64,000 nucleotides of DNA from Streptomyces californicus (GCF_000717645.1 NZ_JNZZ01000011.1:124001-188000), one strand, 5' to 3'. Numbered from the stretch's first letter, positions 49,279 through 58,417 are shown. A program made the numbers and translations. Notes: a model not told the origin generated them from the sequence alone.

Positions 49279-50531
49279 CCTCCTACGACATGGCGGCGCC
49301 CGGAATACCCGCGTACCGGGACCTCAACGTCCTGCGCTGGCTCGCCGCCTACACCGCCTCCGTCATGGGCGACGTGGTGTACTTCCTCGTCCTTTCGTGG
49401 TCGGCCACGCGGGCGACCGGACCGTCGCAGGCCGGACTCGTCATCGCCACCGGGGCGTTGCCCCGGGCGGTGCTCATGCTCGGCGGCGGAGTACTGGCCG
49501 ACCGGTTCGGGCCGCGCCGGGTGGCCGTCGCCTCCGACGCGACCCGCTGCGTCGTCATCCTCGCCGCCGCGTTGTCCGTGGTGCTGATGCCGCCGAGCCT
49601 CTGGCTGCTCGTTCCGGTGGCCCTGGTGTTCGGCGTGGTCGACGCGGTGTTCATGCCGGCGGTGGGCGCGCTCCCCCCGCGTATCACCGCCCCGGAGCAA
49701 CTCGCCCGGGTCCAGGGGATGCGCGGACTGTCCATCCGGCTGAGCAATGCCGTGGGCCCACTCCTGGCGGGCGTCGCGCTCGCGGCCGGAGGGGCCGCGG
49801 GCGCGTTCGCGACCGCCGGCACGCTGTTCGCCCTCTCGCTGGCCGTCCTGCTCACCGTACGGGTGTCCGCTCTGCCGCCGACGGACCGACGAGCCGCCGG
49901 GCGGGCCGAGTTACGCGACGGGCTGCGCTACGTCCGCCGTCACCGCGTGCTCGCGCCGCTGATCGCGGTGATCGGTCTGAGCGAGATGTGCTTCAGCGGC
50001 CCGGTCGCCGCCGGCCTGGTGCTCCTGGCGGACGAACGCGGCTGGGGCGCCGCGGGCATGGGGTGGATCGCGAGTGCGTTCAGCGTCGGAGCCGCGGCCG
50101 CCGCGCTCCTCCTCACCGTGCGCGCACGCGTCCCGCGCGCCGGGCCCGTGTTGTCCGGCGCGTTGTGCGTCACGGCCGCGGGGGCGGTCGCCCTGGGACA
50201 CGCACCGGCTCTCCCTTCCGCTGTGGCGTTCGGCGGGCTCATCGGGCTGGCCAACGGGATCACCGCGACGGTGACGGGCGCCCTGGTCCAGACGGAGACC
50301 GACCCCCGGTACCTGGGCCGGGTCACCTCGGTCACGACCCTGTGCTCCCTGGGCCTCGCCCCGGCGCTCTTCCCGCTCGTCGGTGTCACGGTGGCCGTGT
50401 GGGGCGCGGCGATGTTCTTCACCGTGTGCGGGGGCATCTGTCTGGTCGCGGCCCTGTTCAGCGTCTCCGCGCCCGCGCTGCGCCGGGCGGAACTCCACGG
50501 CCCCGGGACCGAACGGCCGCCGGAGCGGTGA
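49275..50531 (+). CDS. MFS exporter coupled to ArsR-type regulator
   Basis: 418 aa, 12 helices. RDLNVLRWLAAYTASVMGDVVYFLVLSWSAT is helix 1, and MLGGGVLADRFGPRRVAVASDATRCVVILAAAL carries motif A (GGVLADRFGPRR). The region QGMRGLSIRLSNAVGPLLAGVAL and the absence of long loops match the MFS_3/enterobactin-exporter-like branch. It likely exports a drug or metabolite. Its ATG overlaps the regulator stop codon, so the regulator probably controls it. The 179 bp after the gene carry GGTCGGCAG-like short repeats only. Confidence 0.88.
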   Translation: MTSYDMAAPGIPAYRDLNVLRWLAAYTASVMGDVVYFLVLSWSATRATGPSQAGLVIATGALPRAVLMLGGGVLADRFGPRRVAVASDATRCVVILAAALSVVLMPPSLWLLVPVALVFGVVDAVFMPAVGALPPRITAPEQLARVQGMRGLSIRLSNAVGPLLAGVALAAGGAAGAFATAGTLFALSLAVLLTVRVSALPPTDRRAAGRAELRDGLRYVRRHRVLAPLIAVIGLSEMCFSGPVAAGLVLLADERGWGAAGMGWIASAFSVGAAAAALLLTVRARVPRAGPVLSGALCVTAAGAVALGHAPALPSAVAFGGLIGLANGITATVTGALVQTETDPRYLGRVTSVTTLCSLGLAPALFPLVGVTVAVWGAAMFFTVCGGICLVAALFSVSAPALRRAELHGPGTERPPER

Positions 50532-50710
50532 CCGTTCCCCTGTCGGCCTGCCCGGACCACCGGCCGATCGGCACGTCAGCAGCTCGGCACATCGGCAGGT
50601 CGGCAGGTCGGTCGGCAGCTCGGTCGCCCGGTGGGTCAGCCGGCCGACCGGCCGCACCCCCTCGCGCCCCGGACCTTGTCCGGGTGATCGTTCTGTTGGG
50701 AGGGTGAGGC

Positions 50711-51592
50711 ATGCAGACATCGCCGACCTTCGTCCTCGTCCACGGAGCCTTCGCGAACTCCTTCTCCTTCGCGCCGCTTCAAGCCGAACTCGCCCTGCTC
50801 GGGCACCGGTCGGCCGCGGTCGACCTGCCCGGCCACGGTTTCGGGGCCACCTTCCCCGCCGCGTACCAGACTCCGCAGGACCTCGTGGGCCTCGCCTCGG
50901 AGCCCGGGAGCATCAAGGGGGTCACGCTCGCCGACAACGTCGCCCGGGTGATCGAGGCCCTGGAGCGGGCCAGGCGGAACGGACCCACCGTCCTGGTCGG
51001 CCACAGCAGGGGCGGTGCGACCGTCACCGCCGTCGCCAACGCCCGGCCCGACCTCATCGACCGCATCGTGTACGTCTCCGCGTGGTGCCCCGTGGAGCTG
51101 GACGTGGCGGGCTACTACGCCGAACCGGAGATGGCCGACGTCGACGCGGGCGCCTTCGCCTCCGCTCTTCTCGGCGACCCGGGCGAACTCGGCCTGCTGC
51201 GGGTCAACTTCCGCACAGCCGACCCCACGGCGCTCACCGCGTTCCGGCAGGCGTTCGCCGCCGACCTCACCGACGACGAGTTCCGCACCTTCCTCAACAC
51301 CTTCCAGCCCGACGAGAACCTCGACGCCGGGACGTCCGCCGACCGGGCGCAGGCCGCGACCTGGGGCACGGTGCCCCGGACCTACGTACGCCTGGCCGCC
51401 GACGCCAGCCTGCCGCCCGCCGTGCAGGACCGCATGATCCGGGAGGCCGACGCGCTCACGCCCGACAACCCCTTCGACGTGCACACCCTCGAAGGCGGCC
51501 ACCTGCGCTGGCTGGTCCACCCGAAGCCCGCCGCCGAACTGCTCGCCGGTCTCGCGGATCTCACCGGTCCCACGGACCCGGCCGGGTCCTGA
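50711..51592 (+). CDS. Alpha/beta hydrolase
   Basis: 293 aa. TFVLVHGAFANSFSFAPLQAELALLGHRSAAVDLPGHGF contains the oxyanion HGA motif. The nucleophile elbow is TVLVGHSRGGATVTAVAN (G-H-S-R-G). The late catalytic His is in FDVHTLEGGHLRWLVHP, with an acid expected near ERTYVR-like strand 6 (PRTYVRLAADASLP). No signal peptide, so it is intracellular. It resembles the small esterase/salicylate esterase-like group; substrate unknown. GGGAGGGTGAGGC lies upstream of the ATG. Confidence 0.85.
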   Translation: MQTSPTFVLVHGAFANSFSFAPLQAELALLGHRSAAVDLPGHGFGATFPAAYQTPQDLVGLASEPGSIKGVTLADNVARVIEALERARRNGPTVLVGHSRGGATVTAVANARPDLIDRIVYVSAWCPVELDVAGYYAEPEMADVDAGAFASALLGDPGELGLLRVNFRTADPTALTAFRQAFAADLTDDEFRTFLNTFQPDENLDAGTSADRAQAATWGTVPRTYVRLAADASLPPAVQDRMIREADALTPDNPFDVHTLEGGHLRWLVHPKPAAELLAGLADLTGPTDPAGS

Positions 51593-51631
51593 CGCCGGGT
51601 CCTGACGCCGGTCCCGCCCTCCGAGCCGTCA

Positions 51632-51663
51632 CCGGCCCGCCGCTCACGTGGGCGGCGGGCCGG
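51632..51663. terminator. 12-bp stem bidirectional terminator
   Basis: CCGGCCCGCCGC (51632-51643) pairs with GCGGCGGGCCGG (51652-51663), loop TCACGTGG, between the convergent hydrolase and zinc-ribbon genes. Confidence 0.8.
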
Positions 51664-51703
51664 GACCGGCCGCGTCAGGCAGACGCTCAACTCTCCCGGT
51701 GAG

Positions 51704-52060
51704 TCACGGAACTTCGGGGAGGGTCAGCGCCTTGGCGTACGGCATCCCCGCGCGTTCCGCGTACGTCATGCGCTCGCGGACCTCGAACAGCGTGCGCGGG
51801 CGGTATCCCGGGCCGCCGCAGCAGCTCTTGTGGAACCGGACACCCGCGTTCAACAGCACCGAGAGCGTCCGCCAGGCCGCCCGGTCGCGGCGCGGAGGCG
51901 CGGCGAACGCCGATCCCACGTGGATGAGCGCCCCGGCGCAGCGCGGGCACACCCGCGCCCGGCGCGGAGCGTGCGGCTCGTGCCGCACGGCGGGCTCGTA
52001 GGGCTGCTTGTACGAGGCCCGGCACGGCAGGCAGACGTACGAAGTTTTCGACGGCGGCAT
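51704..52060 (-). CDS. Zinc-ribbon-containing hypothetical protein
   Basis: 118 aa. TSYVCLPCRASYKQPYEP and RARVCPRCAGALIHVGSAFAAPPRRD give two CxxC knuckles forming a zinc ribbon. A third Cys cluster, FHKSCCGGPGYRPRTLFEVRERMTYAERAG, follows. The protein is basic and probably binds nucleic acid or a partner protein. This looks like a conserved actinobacterial hypothetical, but I cannot assign a named family. It is transcribed alone and convergent with the hydrolase. Confidence 0.75.
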   Translation of the reverse strand: MPPSKTSYVCLPCRASYKQPYEPAVRHEPHAPRRARVCPRCAGALIHVGSAFAAPPRRDRAAWRTLSVLLNAGVRFHKSCCGGPGYRPRTLFEVRERMTYAERAGMPYAKALTLPEVP

Positions 52061-52435
52061 GCCGCGATCGTAGGCGGCGTTCCACGGACGGCCCCAGCGG
52101 TTTTCGCCTCATCGGTTCACCTCATCGGCTTTTGCCCCACCGGCCTTCGCCTCACCAGGTTCGCCCCATCGGCTTCGACCCACCGGTTTTCGGCTTCGGC
52201 CCCGGAGCCCGCCCCTCTCGCCCGCTGGCCCTGCCCCGGTGGGACCCGCCCCCCCGGGCCCTCTCTGGGCCCTGCGCTGGGCCCTCTCTGGGCCCCGCCC
52301 TGGGTCTGTGGGCCCCTGACAGACCCGCCGCCTCCACCTAGCGTCTATGCGGGTAGACCCCCGCACCCGTCGCCCCGCACCCCCGTGCCCGTACGTGGCT
52401 CACCCCCACGCCCCGACCGCTTCGAGGGAGATCCG
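52061..52435. other. Spacer with TTCGCCTCATCGG and GGGCCCT repeats
   Basis: 375 bp upstream of the M23 peptidase gene. From 52100 to 52200 the phrase (T)TTCGCCTCATCGG / CACCGG recurs about seven times in degenerate form. From 52253 to 52310 GGGCCCTCTCTGGGCCC repeats. A promoter for the peptidase gene is likely near 52335-52350 (CTAGCGTCTATGC). No gene recognised. Confidence 0.45.
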
Positions 52436-53446
52436 ATGTGCCAGTCCTGTGCGGCCTCCGCCGCTCCCGCCCCTCTGCACGCTGACGCGTCCGGCCCGTT
52501 CCGAGGGCTGTCCCGGCGCGGGCTGCTGGCCGGTGCGGGCCTCGGCGCCCTCGCCGTACACCTGCCGACCGGTAGCGCGGCAGCCACGGAACCCGAGGCG
52601 GCGGCGGAAGCCGAGGCAGCGGCGTCGGCCAGAAACGGGGCCTGGGCCTGCCCGGCCCTCGGGCGGTTCCCGGCCGGGGGACACTACGGCGCACCCCGGG
52701 GCGGCGCTTCCCACGCCGGGCAGGACGTCAGCAACTCCACCGGCACCGCCGTCCACGCGGCCGCCGCCGGCACGGTCGTCCGCCGCTCGTGGGGTGGCGG
52801 GCTGCCGGGCCGGACGGGCAACGCCCTGGTGATCGCGCACGGCGGCGGCCAGTACACCTACTACGGGCACCTCAGCGCCTACCGCGTCGGGCTGAACGCC
52901 GAGGTCGGAGCCGGTCAGCGCATCGCCGACATGGGCGCCACCGGCAACGTCACCGGCCCCCACCTCCATTTCGAGACGCACACCGGCCGCCTCGGCACGA
53001 CGGTGAACCCGGTCTCCTTCCTGGCCGCCCGGGGCGTGGACCTGTCCGGCGGCTGGTCGCGGATCGACCCGGGGGCGAGCGGCGCGACGGTCGTCGTGAT
53101 CCAGCACCTGATGAACCGACGCGGCTACGGCCTGGTCGTCGACGGGGCGTACGGTTCCGTCTCCGCCGACGCCGTCAAGCGGTTCCAGCGCTCCCAGGGG
53201 CTGACCGCCGACGGGCAGGTCGGCCCGGCCACCTGGCCCGAGCTCGTGTACACGCTGCGGCAGGGCGCCGACGGCTCCCACGTCCGGGCGCTCCAGACCG
53301 CGCTGAACAAGCGCGGCGCCGGGCTGGCGGTCGACGGCGGGTTCGGGTCCGTCACCAGGAGCGCCGTACGCGCCTACCAGAGCGTCAACCGCCTGGTGGT
53401 CGACGGCGAGGCGGGCCCGGTGACCTGGCGGGCGCTCACCGGCTGA
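52436..53446 (+). CDS. Tat-exported M23 endopeptidase with two peptidoglycan-binding domains
   Basis: 336 aa. The start MCQSCAASAAPA is followed by a twin-arginine signal GLSRRGLLAGAGLGALAVHLPTGSAAA. The LytM/M23 domain (residues about 70-195) has HYGAPRGGASHAGQDVSN (first His/Asp zinc ligands, H-x-G-x-D), YTYYGHLSAYRV and TGPHLHFETHTG (H-x-H). Two PG_binding_1 repeats follow: VVVIQHLMNRRGYGLVVDGAYGSVSADAVKRFQRSQGLTADGQVGPATW and VRALQTALNKRGAGLAVDGGFGSVTRSAVRAYQSVNRLVVDGEAGPVTW. It would cleave peptide cross-links in the cell wall. GAGGGAGA precedes the ATG. Confidence 0.93.
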   Translation: MCQSCAASAAPAPLHADASGPFRGLSRRGLLAGAGLGALAVHLPTGSAAATEPEAAAEAEAAASARNGAWACPALGRFPAGGHYGAPRGGASHAGQDVSNSTGTAVHAAAAGTVVRRSWGGGLPGRTGNALVIAHGGGQYTYYGHLSAYRVGLNAEVGAGQRIADMGATGNVTGPHLHFETHTGRLGTTVNPVSFLAARGVDLSGGWSRIDPGASGATVVVIQHLMNRRGYGLVVDGAYGSVSADAVKRFQRSQGLTADGQVGPATWPELVYTLRQGADGSHVRALQTALNKRGAGLAVDGGFGSVTRSAVRAYQSVNRLVVDGEAGPVTWRALTG

Positions 53447-53463
53447 TCCGTTCGACGACGCGG

Positions 53464-53506
53464 GGCCCGCCGCCCCGCCCAGCAGACATGGGACGGGCGG
53501 CGGGCC
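53464..53506. terminator. Hairpin terminator after M23 gene
   Basis: GGCCCGCCGCCC (53464-53475) pairs with GGGCGGCGGGCC (53495-53506). Confidence 0.7.
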
Positions 53507-53572
53507 GCCCGACCGACGTGGGGCCCATGGTGACGCGTGGTGCCTCGCGGGGCCGCCCGGGAGGGCGGCAGT

Positions 53573-53612
53573 GGTCGGCCCTGAACGGTCCGGCGGCCGT
53601 TCAGGGCCGACC
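53573..53612. terminator. Perfect 16-bp hairpin, second terminator
   Basis: GGTCGGCCCTGAACGG (53573-53588) is exactly complementary to 53597-53612 around an 8-nt loop. It lies 54 bp before the HAD gene, so it may isolate that gene or act in its leader. Confidence 0.75.
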
Positions 53613-53666
53613 GTGTCCCCCGCACCACCGTCGCACCACGGCGACGGCCACCGCAGGAGCCCCGGC

Positions 53667-54398
53667 ATGATGACACCCATGATCGACGCCCCCGACCCCG
53701 CCCGTTCGGCCGGCACCCGGGCCGCCGAACGCGCCCCCGCCCCTCGCGCCTTCGACGCCGTGCTCTGCGATCTCGACAACGTCGTCCGCTTCTACGACAC
53801 CGCCCCGCTGGCCGCCCTGGAGCGGGCCGCCGGTCTGCCGGAGGGCACCACCGAGAGCGTCGCCTACGCGCCCGAGGTCGATCTCCCCCTGCTCCTGGGC
53901 CGGATCACCACGGACGCCTGGGTCGAGTCCATCACCGCCGGGCTCACAGGCCGCGTGGGCGAGGAGCGTGCCCGCGCACTGGGCCGGGCCCTCGCCGACG
54001 CGCCGTTCCGGGCCGACGAGGAAGCCGTGTCGCTGCTGCGCCGGGCCAGGACCCATGTGCCGTTGGTGCTCGTCACCAACGCGACCCTCCAACTGGAGCA
54101 CGATCTCGCCCTGTTGGGGCTGGCCGATCTCGCCGACGCGGTGGTGAGCAGCGCGGTGGAGCGGGTGGCCAAGCCCGATCCGGCCATCTACCGCATCGCG
54201 GCCGAGCGGGCGGGCGTACCGCTGGACCGGTGCCTGTTCGTGGACGACCGGCAGGAGAACGTCGACGCGGCGGCCGCCCTCGGCATGACCGGCGTCCTCT
54301 ACCGCGAACCGGGCGACCTGCGACGGGCGTTGGGCCCGTGCGCGGAAGCGGCGGAGGCCACGGGGACGGCGGCCCCGCGCCCGGAAGGAGCGCGCTGA
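53667..54398 (+). CDS. HAD-superfamily hydrolase
   Basis: 243 aa. Motif I is AVLCDLDNVVRFYDT (D-x-D), motif II VPLVLVTNATLQLEHD (Thr), motif III the Lys in VAKPDPAIYRIAAERAGV, and motif IV CLFVDDRQENVDAAAALGMTGVLYR. The cap is the helical C1 type. It resembles haloacid-dehalogenase-like phosphatases annotated broadly in Streptomyces; substrate unknown. CAGGAG 8 nt before ATG 53667 fixes the start. The aminoglycoside-phosphotransferase-like gene follows after 2 nt. Confidence 0.87.
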   Translation: MMTPMIDAPDPARSAGTRAAERAPAPRAFDAVLCDLDNVVRFYDTAPLAALERAAGLPEGTTESVAYAPEVDLPLLLGRITTDAWVESITAGLTGRVGEERARALGRALADAPFRADEEAVSLLRRARTHVPLVLVTNATLQLEHDLALLGLADLADAVVSSAVERVAKPDPAIYRIAAERAGVPLDRCLFVDDRQENVDAAAALGMTGVLYREPGDLRRALGPCAEAAEATGTAAPRPEGAR

Positions 54399-54400
54399 CC

Positions 54401-55300
54401 GTGGCCGGACCGAACGCGGCGGCGGGCGAGCCCGGGAAACGAAGGCCGGGGACACGGAACCCCGGGACACCGGACCCGGCAGCAGGCGAGGCCGAGGTCC
54501 TGGCGGGCGGGACGGCCAACGCCGGTGCCGTCCTCCGGCGCGGTGACGCCGTCGAGCGCCCCGCCCCGCCGCACGCCCACCTCCTCCACGCCCACCTCCG
54601 GGCCCTGCGCGACCGGGGGTTCGCGGACGTTCCCGTACCGCTGGAGGTCTCCGGGCGGCACGAGCGCCTCTCGTACGTCCCCGGCGAGGTCGCCGTCGCC
54701 CCGTACCCGGCCTGGGCCTGGAGTGACGCCGCCCTGCACTCCGTCGGGGCGTTGCTGCGGCGGATGCACGACACGGCGGCGGCCCTTCCGGCGGACCGGT
54801 CGGCGGGCTGGCCCACCGAACTGGCGGACCCCGAGCCGGAATCGGACCCCGAGCCGGTATCGGGCCCGGGCGGGGAGGCGGGCCCCGGGCCGGTGGTCTG
54901 CCACAACGACGTGTGCCTGGAGAACGTGGTGTTCCGGGACGGCCGCGCCGCCGCCCTCATCGACTTCGACCTGGCCGCGCCGGGCCGGCCGGTGTGGGAC
55001 GTGGCCATGACCGCCCGCTACTGGGTCCCGATGCGCGGGCGCGGCGGCCTCGACCCCGCGCACCGCCTGCGCGTGCTGGCCGACGGCTACGGGCTCGGAC
55101 GGACCGGCCGGGCCGCGCTGCCTGGAGTGATCGAGCAGGCCACCGCTGTGTGCCGGGCGTTCGTCGAGCGGCGGGTGGCGCAGGGGGACGCGGCGTACAC
55201 GGCGGCGTACGAGGAGAGCGGGCGGGCGGTGTGGGACCGGCACCAGTCCTGGCTGACGGCCCACCGCCGTACTCTGACCACCGCCCTGCTCGCCGACTGA
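54401..55300 (+). CDS. Aminoglycoside phosphotransferase (APH)-family kinase
   Basis: 299 aa from GTG 54401 with GGAAGGAG upstream. The N-lobe is at residues about 20-100 (GTANAGAVLRRGDAVERPAPPHAHLLHAHLRALRDRGFADVPVPLEVSGRHERLSYVPGEV). The catalytic loop is VVCHNDVCLENVVFRDGRAAALIDFDLAAPGRPVWDVAMTARYW, with the catalytic Asp in HND and the metal-binding Asp in IDFD. An Ala/Glu/Gly-rich insert lies between. It probably phosphorylates a small molecule; aminoglycoside resistance is possible but not implied by context. It is co-directional and nearly contiguous with the HAD gene. Confidence 0.87.
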   Translation: MAGPNAAAGEPGKRRPGTRNPGTPDPAAGEAEVLAGGTANAGAVLRRGDAVERPAPPHAHLLHAHLRALRDRGFADVPVPLEVSGRHERLSYVPGEVAVAPYPAWAWSDAALHSVGALLRRMHDTAAALPADRSAGWPTELADPEPESDPEPVSGPGGEAGPGPVVCHNDVCLENVVFRDGRAAALIDFDLAAPGRPVWDVAMTARYWVPMRGRGGLDPAHRLRVLADGYGLGRTGRAALPGVIEQATAVCRAFVERRVAQGDAAYTAAYEESGRAVWDRHQSWLTAHRRTLTTALLAD

Positions 55301-55302
55301 CC

Positions 55303-55354
55303 GGCCTCCCTCCCGCGCCCGGCGGACGCACCCCGCGCGGGAACGAGGGAGGCC
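55303..55354. terminator. Terminator after the HAD-APH operon
   Basis: GGCCTCCCTC (55303-55312) pairs with GAGGGAGGCC (55345-55354), with inner CCGCGC/GCGCGG pairing. A 3-fold GGCTGGGC repeat follows at 55413-55436 before the LRR gene. Confidence 0.7.
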
Positions 55355-55508
55355 ACCGGCGCCCGATCGGAGAAGTCCGCCGACGCCCTCCCGGGACCGG
55401 AACCAGCGGGACGGCTGGGCGGCTGGGCGGCTGGGTGGCGGCCTGAACTCCGCTCGCCGCCCCGCCTGTTCGGGCTGTTGTCAGTGCGGGCCGGTAAGGT
55501 CCCCGCGC

Positions 55509-57377
55509 ATGACCTCCCCCACCGGTGCCGAGCACCCGCACGACCTCGTGGCCGCCTACTCCGAGCTCCTCGGATCGGCGAAGCGCCCGCAAGCACGCAA
55601 GGCAGTACGGGAGTTGGCGGTGATCGCCGACGACGGGGCCGCGCTCGAACTGGCCGCCGCGTTCGCGCCGGTCGCGGCGCTCACCTCGGACACGCTCGTG
55701 CGGCTGTGGCCGGAGGCCCATGACCCGGACGGCTTCGCCGCCTCCCTCCTGGCACCGGCCTTCCGCGAGGAGGGCCGCACGGAGTTGAAGCTGAAGCGGG
55801 TGGCCTCGCTGACGGGTCTGCGGCACCTCGTCATGCTGCGGGCGCTGACGGTGGAACGCTGCAAGGAGATATCCGACCTCTCGGAGCTCGCACCCCTCAC
55901 CGAGCTGCGCTCCCTCGACCTGAACGGCTGCGCGGGGATCGAGGACCTGACACCGCTCAGCGGACTGACCCGGCTCACCTGGCTGAGCCTGCACCGGTGC
56001 CGTCCGGTCTCCGACGTCAAGCCGCTGCTCACCCTCAGCGGGCTGCGCCACCTCGATCTGAGCATCACGCGGGTCACGTCGGTGGACGGGTTCGCGGAGT
56101 CGTTCCCCCTGCTCGAAAAACTCGACCTGCGCGGCTGCCGGTCGTTCCGGTCCCCGTCCCAGCTCTCCGGGCTGACCCGGCTGACCCACCTCGATCTGGG
56201 ATGGACGGCCCTGCGCGACCTGAGCGGCCTGACGAACGTGCCCGCGCTCACCTCCCTCCACCTGGCGAGCTGCAAGCAGCTGCGCGACCTGACCGGCATC
56301 GCGGCGGCGGCGAACCTCTCCGAACTGGTCGTCGAGGAATGCCCCCGGCTCCTGTCCGTCCAGGGCTTCGGGCACCACCCGCACCTGACGGCACTGGAGT
56401 TCACGGGCTGCGAGAACCTCTCGGACCTGCGCGGCCTCTCCACGCTGTCGCACCCGGCGACGCTGTCGGTCTCGGGCAGCGAACGTTTGTCCTCCCTCAC
56501 GGGCCTGGGTCCGCTGCCCGCGCTGACGCAGATCTCCTTCGAGGACTGCCCCCGGCTGGCCGACTTCACCGGCCTGACCGGCCTCGCCTCGGCGTACCGG
56601 CTGCACCTGGCCGGCCTCGGCCTGATCCGGGACCTCTCCCCCTTCGCCTCCCTCCCCGGGCTCCGCGGCCTCACCCTCGACCGGTGCCAGGGCCTTGCGG
56701 AGCTCACCGGGCTCGACGAGCGCAGCGGCCTGGAGGAGCTGTCCGTCAGCCGCACCGGCGGCTTCAGCAGCCCCGGTGACCTGGGCGACGCACCCGACCT
56801 GCGCGCACTGGAGCTCCGCGACCTGCCGGCGCTCACCGACCTCGGGCTCCTGCGCGGCCTGCCCGCGCTCGCCGCGGTCCGCGTCGAGGAGTGCCCCGCG
56901 CTCACCGACATCAGCGCTCTCGCCCGGACGCCGGTCACCGAGGTCACGCTCCACCGGACGCCGGCACTGGACTCGCTCCAGGTGCTGGAGGAGTGCCGCG
57001 ACCTGCGGGTCATGAGCGTACGGGGCCTCCCCGGCCTCCTGACCTTCCCCGCGCTCCCGTCCCTGCACGAACTCGACCTGTCCCGGCTGTCGTGGAAGGA
57101 CCTCACGCCCCTCACCGGCCTCGGGGCGCTCCAGCGCCTCCGGCTGGAGAGCCTCGACGACCTGACGGACATCAGCGCGCTGACCGGGCTGCCCGAGCTG
57201 TCCGAACTGCTCCTCGGCAGCCTGCACTCCTTCACCGAACTCGGGCCCCTGTTGGGCATCCCGTCGCTGCGGCAGCTCACCAAGTCGCCGCAGATGAACG
57301 CGGAGATCCTGCAGGGCCGACGCGATCCCGTCCTGGTGGAACTCGCCCACCGCGACGTCGTCTTCGACCGGCGCTGA
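55509..57377 (+). CDS. Cytosolic leucine-rich-repeat protein
   Basis: 622 aa. An N-terminal helical region (residues 1-95: HDLVAAYSELLGSAKRPQARKAVRELAVIADDGAALELAAAFAPVAALTSDTLVRLWPEA) precedes about 20 LRRs of the pattern LxxLxxLxLxxCxxLxDLxxL (for example LTELRSLDLNGCAGIEDLTPL, LTRLTHLDLGWTALRDLSGL). They run to residue about 600 with a short cap. There is no signal peptide, membrane helix or LPxTG, so the protein is cytosolic. Streptomyces LRRs of this kind usually sit on NACHT/STAND NTPases; here the NTPase is absent. TAAGGT 8 nt before the ATG suggests a leaderless mRNA. Confidence 0.9.
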   Translation: MTSPTGAEHPHDLVAAYSELLGSAKRPQARKAVRELAVIADDGAALELAAAFAPVAALTSDTLVRLWPEAHDPDGFAASLLAPAFREEGRTELKLKRVASLTGLRHLVMLRALTVERCKEISDLSELAPLTELRSLDLNGCAGIEDLTPLSGLTRLTWLSLHRCRPVSDVKPLLTLSGLRHLDLSITRVTSVDGFAESFPLLEKLDLRGCRSFRSPSQLSGLTRLTHLDLGWTALRDLSGLTNVPALTSLHLASCKQLRDLTGIAAAANLSELVVEECPRLLSVQGFGHHPHLTALEFTGCENLSDLRGLSTLSHPATLSVSGSERLSSLTGLGPLPALTQISFEDCPRLADFTGLTGLASAYRLHLAGLGLIRDLSPFASLPGLRGLTLDRCQGLAELTGLDERSGLEELSVSRTGGFSSPGDLGDAPDLRALELRDLPALTDLGLLRGLPALAAVRVEECPALTDISALARTPVTEVTLHRTPALDSLQVLEECRDLRVMSVRGLPGLLTFPALPSLHELDLSRLSWKDLTPLTGLGALQRLRLESLDDLTDISALTGLPELSELLLGSLHSFTELGPLLGIPSLRQLTKSPQMNAEILQGRRDPVLVELAHRDVVFDRR

Positions 57378-57425
57378 GGGGCTACCCGGGCGGAACACAC
57401 ACGTCACGCGCTACGAGCGTCACAC

Positions 57426-57461
57426 GCGCATCAGGCGCATCAGGCGCATCAGGCGCATGAC
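57426..57461. repeat. 9-bp tandem repeat GCGCATCAG, four copies
   Basis: Three perfect units at 57426, 57435 and 57444 plus a variant at 57453, in the 128-bp spacer between the convergent LRR and TetR genes. Confidence 0.85.
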
Positions 57462-57505
57462 ATGCATCGGGCACATCGCCCGTGCCGCACGCCGGTCTCC
57501 CTCGC

Positions 57506-58417
57506 TCAGCCGTCCGTCGCCGCGTCCGGGTCCGTCCGCGCTGCCGCGTCCAGGCCCGTCCGGAGCTGGGCGAAGGCCGCGTCGGCCGCCCGTGCCGCGC
57601 CGACGCGGACCGCGTCCGCGCTCTCGCCCGCGTCGATCCGCCGCCAGTTGTCCAGGGCCAGGATGCGCAGGACCGCGACGATCTGCCCGGCCGCCAGCCG
57701 TGCGGGCAGCCCGCCGCCGAGGGCGTCGGCCAGGGCGGCCTCGGAGCGCCCCTGGTAGGCGTACATCCGGGCGACCAGGGCGGGCGTTCCGTACAACAGC
57801 CGCATGAACGCCAGCACTTCGGGGGCGTCGCAGAGGCCGGTCACCGGGTCGCGGCGGTCCAGGCCGTCGAGGAAGTGGCGGTGGAGGGCGTCCAGCGGGC
57901 TCTCCCCGGCGGGCCGGGCCGCCACCACCCGGGCGGACTCGTCCTCGTGGTCGGCGAACCGGTGCAGGACCAGGTCCTCCTTGGCGGGGAAGTACCGGAA
58001 CAGCGTCGGCTTGGAGATGTCCGCCGCCGCCGCGACCTCCGCCACGGACACCTTGTCGAAGCCGCGCTCCAGGAACAGCGCGATGGCCGCGTCGGAGACC
58101 GCCTGATACGTGAGCTGCTTCTTGCGCTCCCGCAGACCGACCGGCGCCGACGAACCCTCCCGCGCACGGGCCGAGACCGCGCGAGCCGCGACCGCACGGG
58201 CCGAGACCGTGCGCGCGGAAGCCGGCCGACCGGGGGCGGCAGGGTCGGAGACCGTACGGCCGGAGGCGGCAGGACCGGGAGTCTGCCGACCGGGGGCCCC
58301 GCCGTCCACGAAGCCGTCCCCCAGCCCGTTCCCGGAACCCGCACCGGGACCCGCCCCCGCTCCGGAGCCCGCCCCGGTTCCGGTTCCGTCCGCGCTCCCG
58401 GCGTTCTCTCCGTTCAT
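57506..58417 (-). CDS. TetR-family regulator with low-complexity N-terminus
   Basis: 303 aa from ATG 58417 (TACGCT 8 nt upstream suggests leaderless mRNA; ATG 58423 is an alternative). About 100 Gly/Ala/Ser/Pro-rich residues precede the HTH LRERKKQLTYQAVSDAAIALFLERGFDKVSVAEVAAAADISKPTLFRYFPAKEDLVLHRFADHEDE, a standard TetR fold. The C-terminal ligand domain runs RDPVTGLCDAPEVLAFMRLLYGTPALVARMYAYQGRSEAALADALGGGLPARLAAGQIVAVLRILALDNWRRIDAGE. It lies downstream of the second TetR gene in the same direction; its target is unknown. Confidence 0.88.
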   Translation of the reverse strand: MNGENAGSADGTGTGAGSGAGAGPGAGSGNGLGDGFVDGGAPGRQTPGPAASGRTVSDPAAPGRPASARTVSARAVAARAVSARAREGSSAPVGLRERKKQLTYQAVSDAAIALFLERGFDKVSVAEVAAAADISKPTLFRYFPAKEDLVLHRFADHEDESARVVAARPAGESPLDALHRHFLDGLDRRDPVTGLCDAPEVLAFMRLLYGTPALVARMYAYQGRSEAALADALGGGLPARLAAGQIVAVLRILALDNWRRIDAGESADAVRVGAARAADAAFAQLRTGLDAAARTDPDAATDG

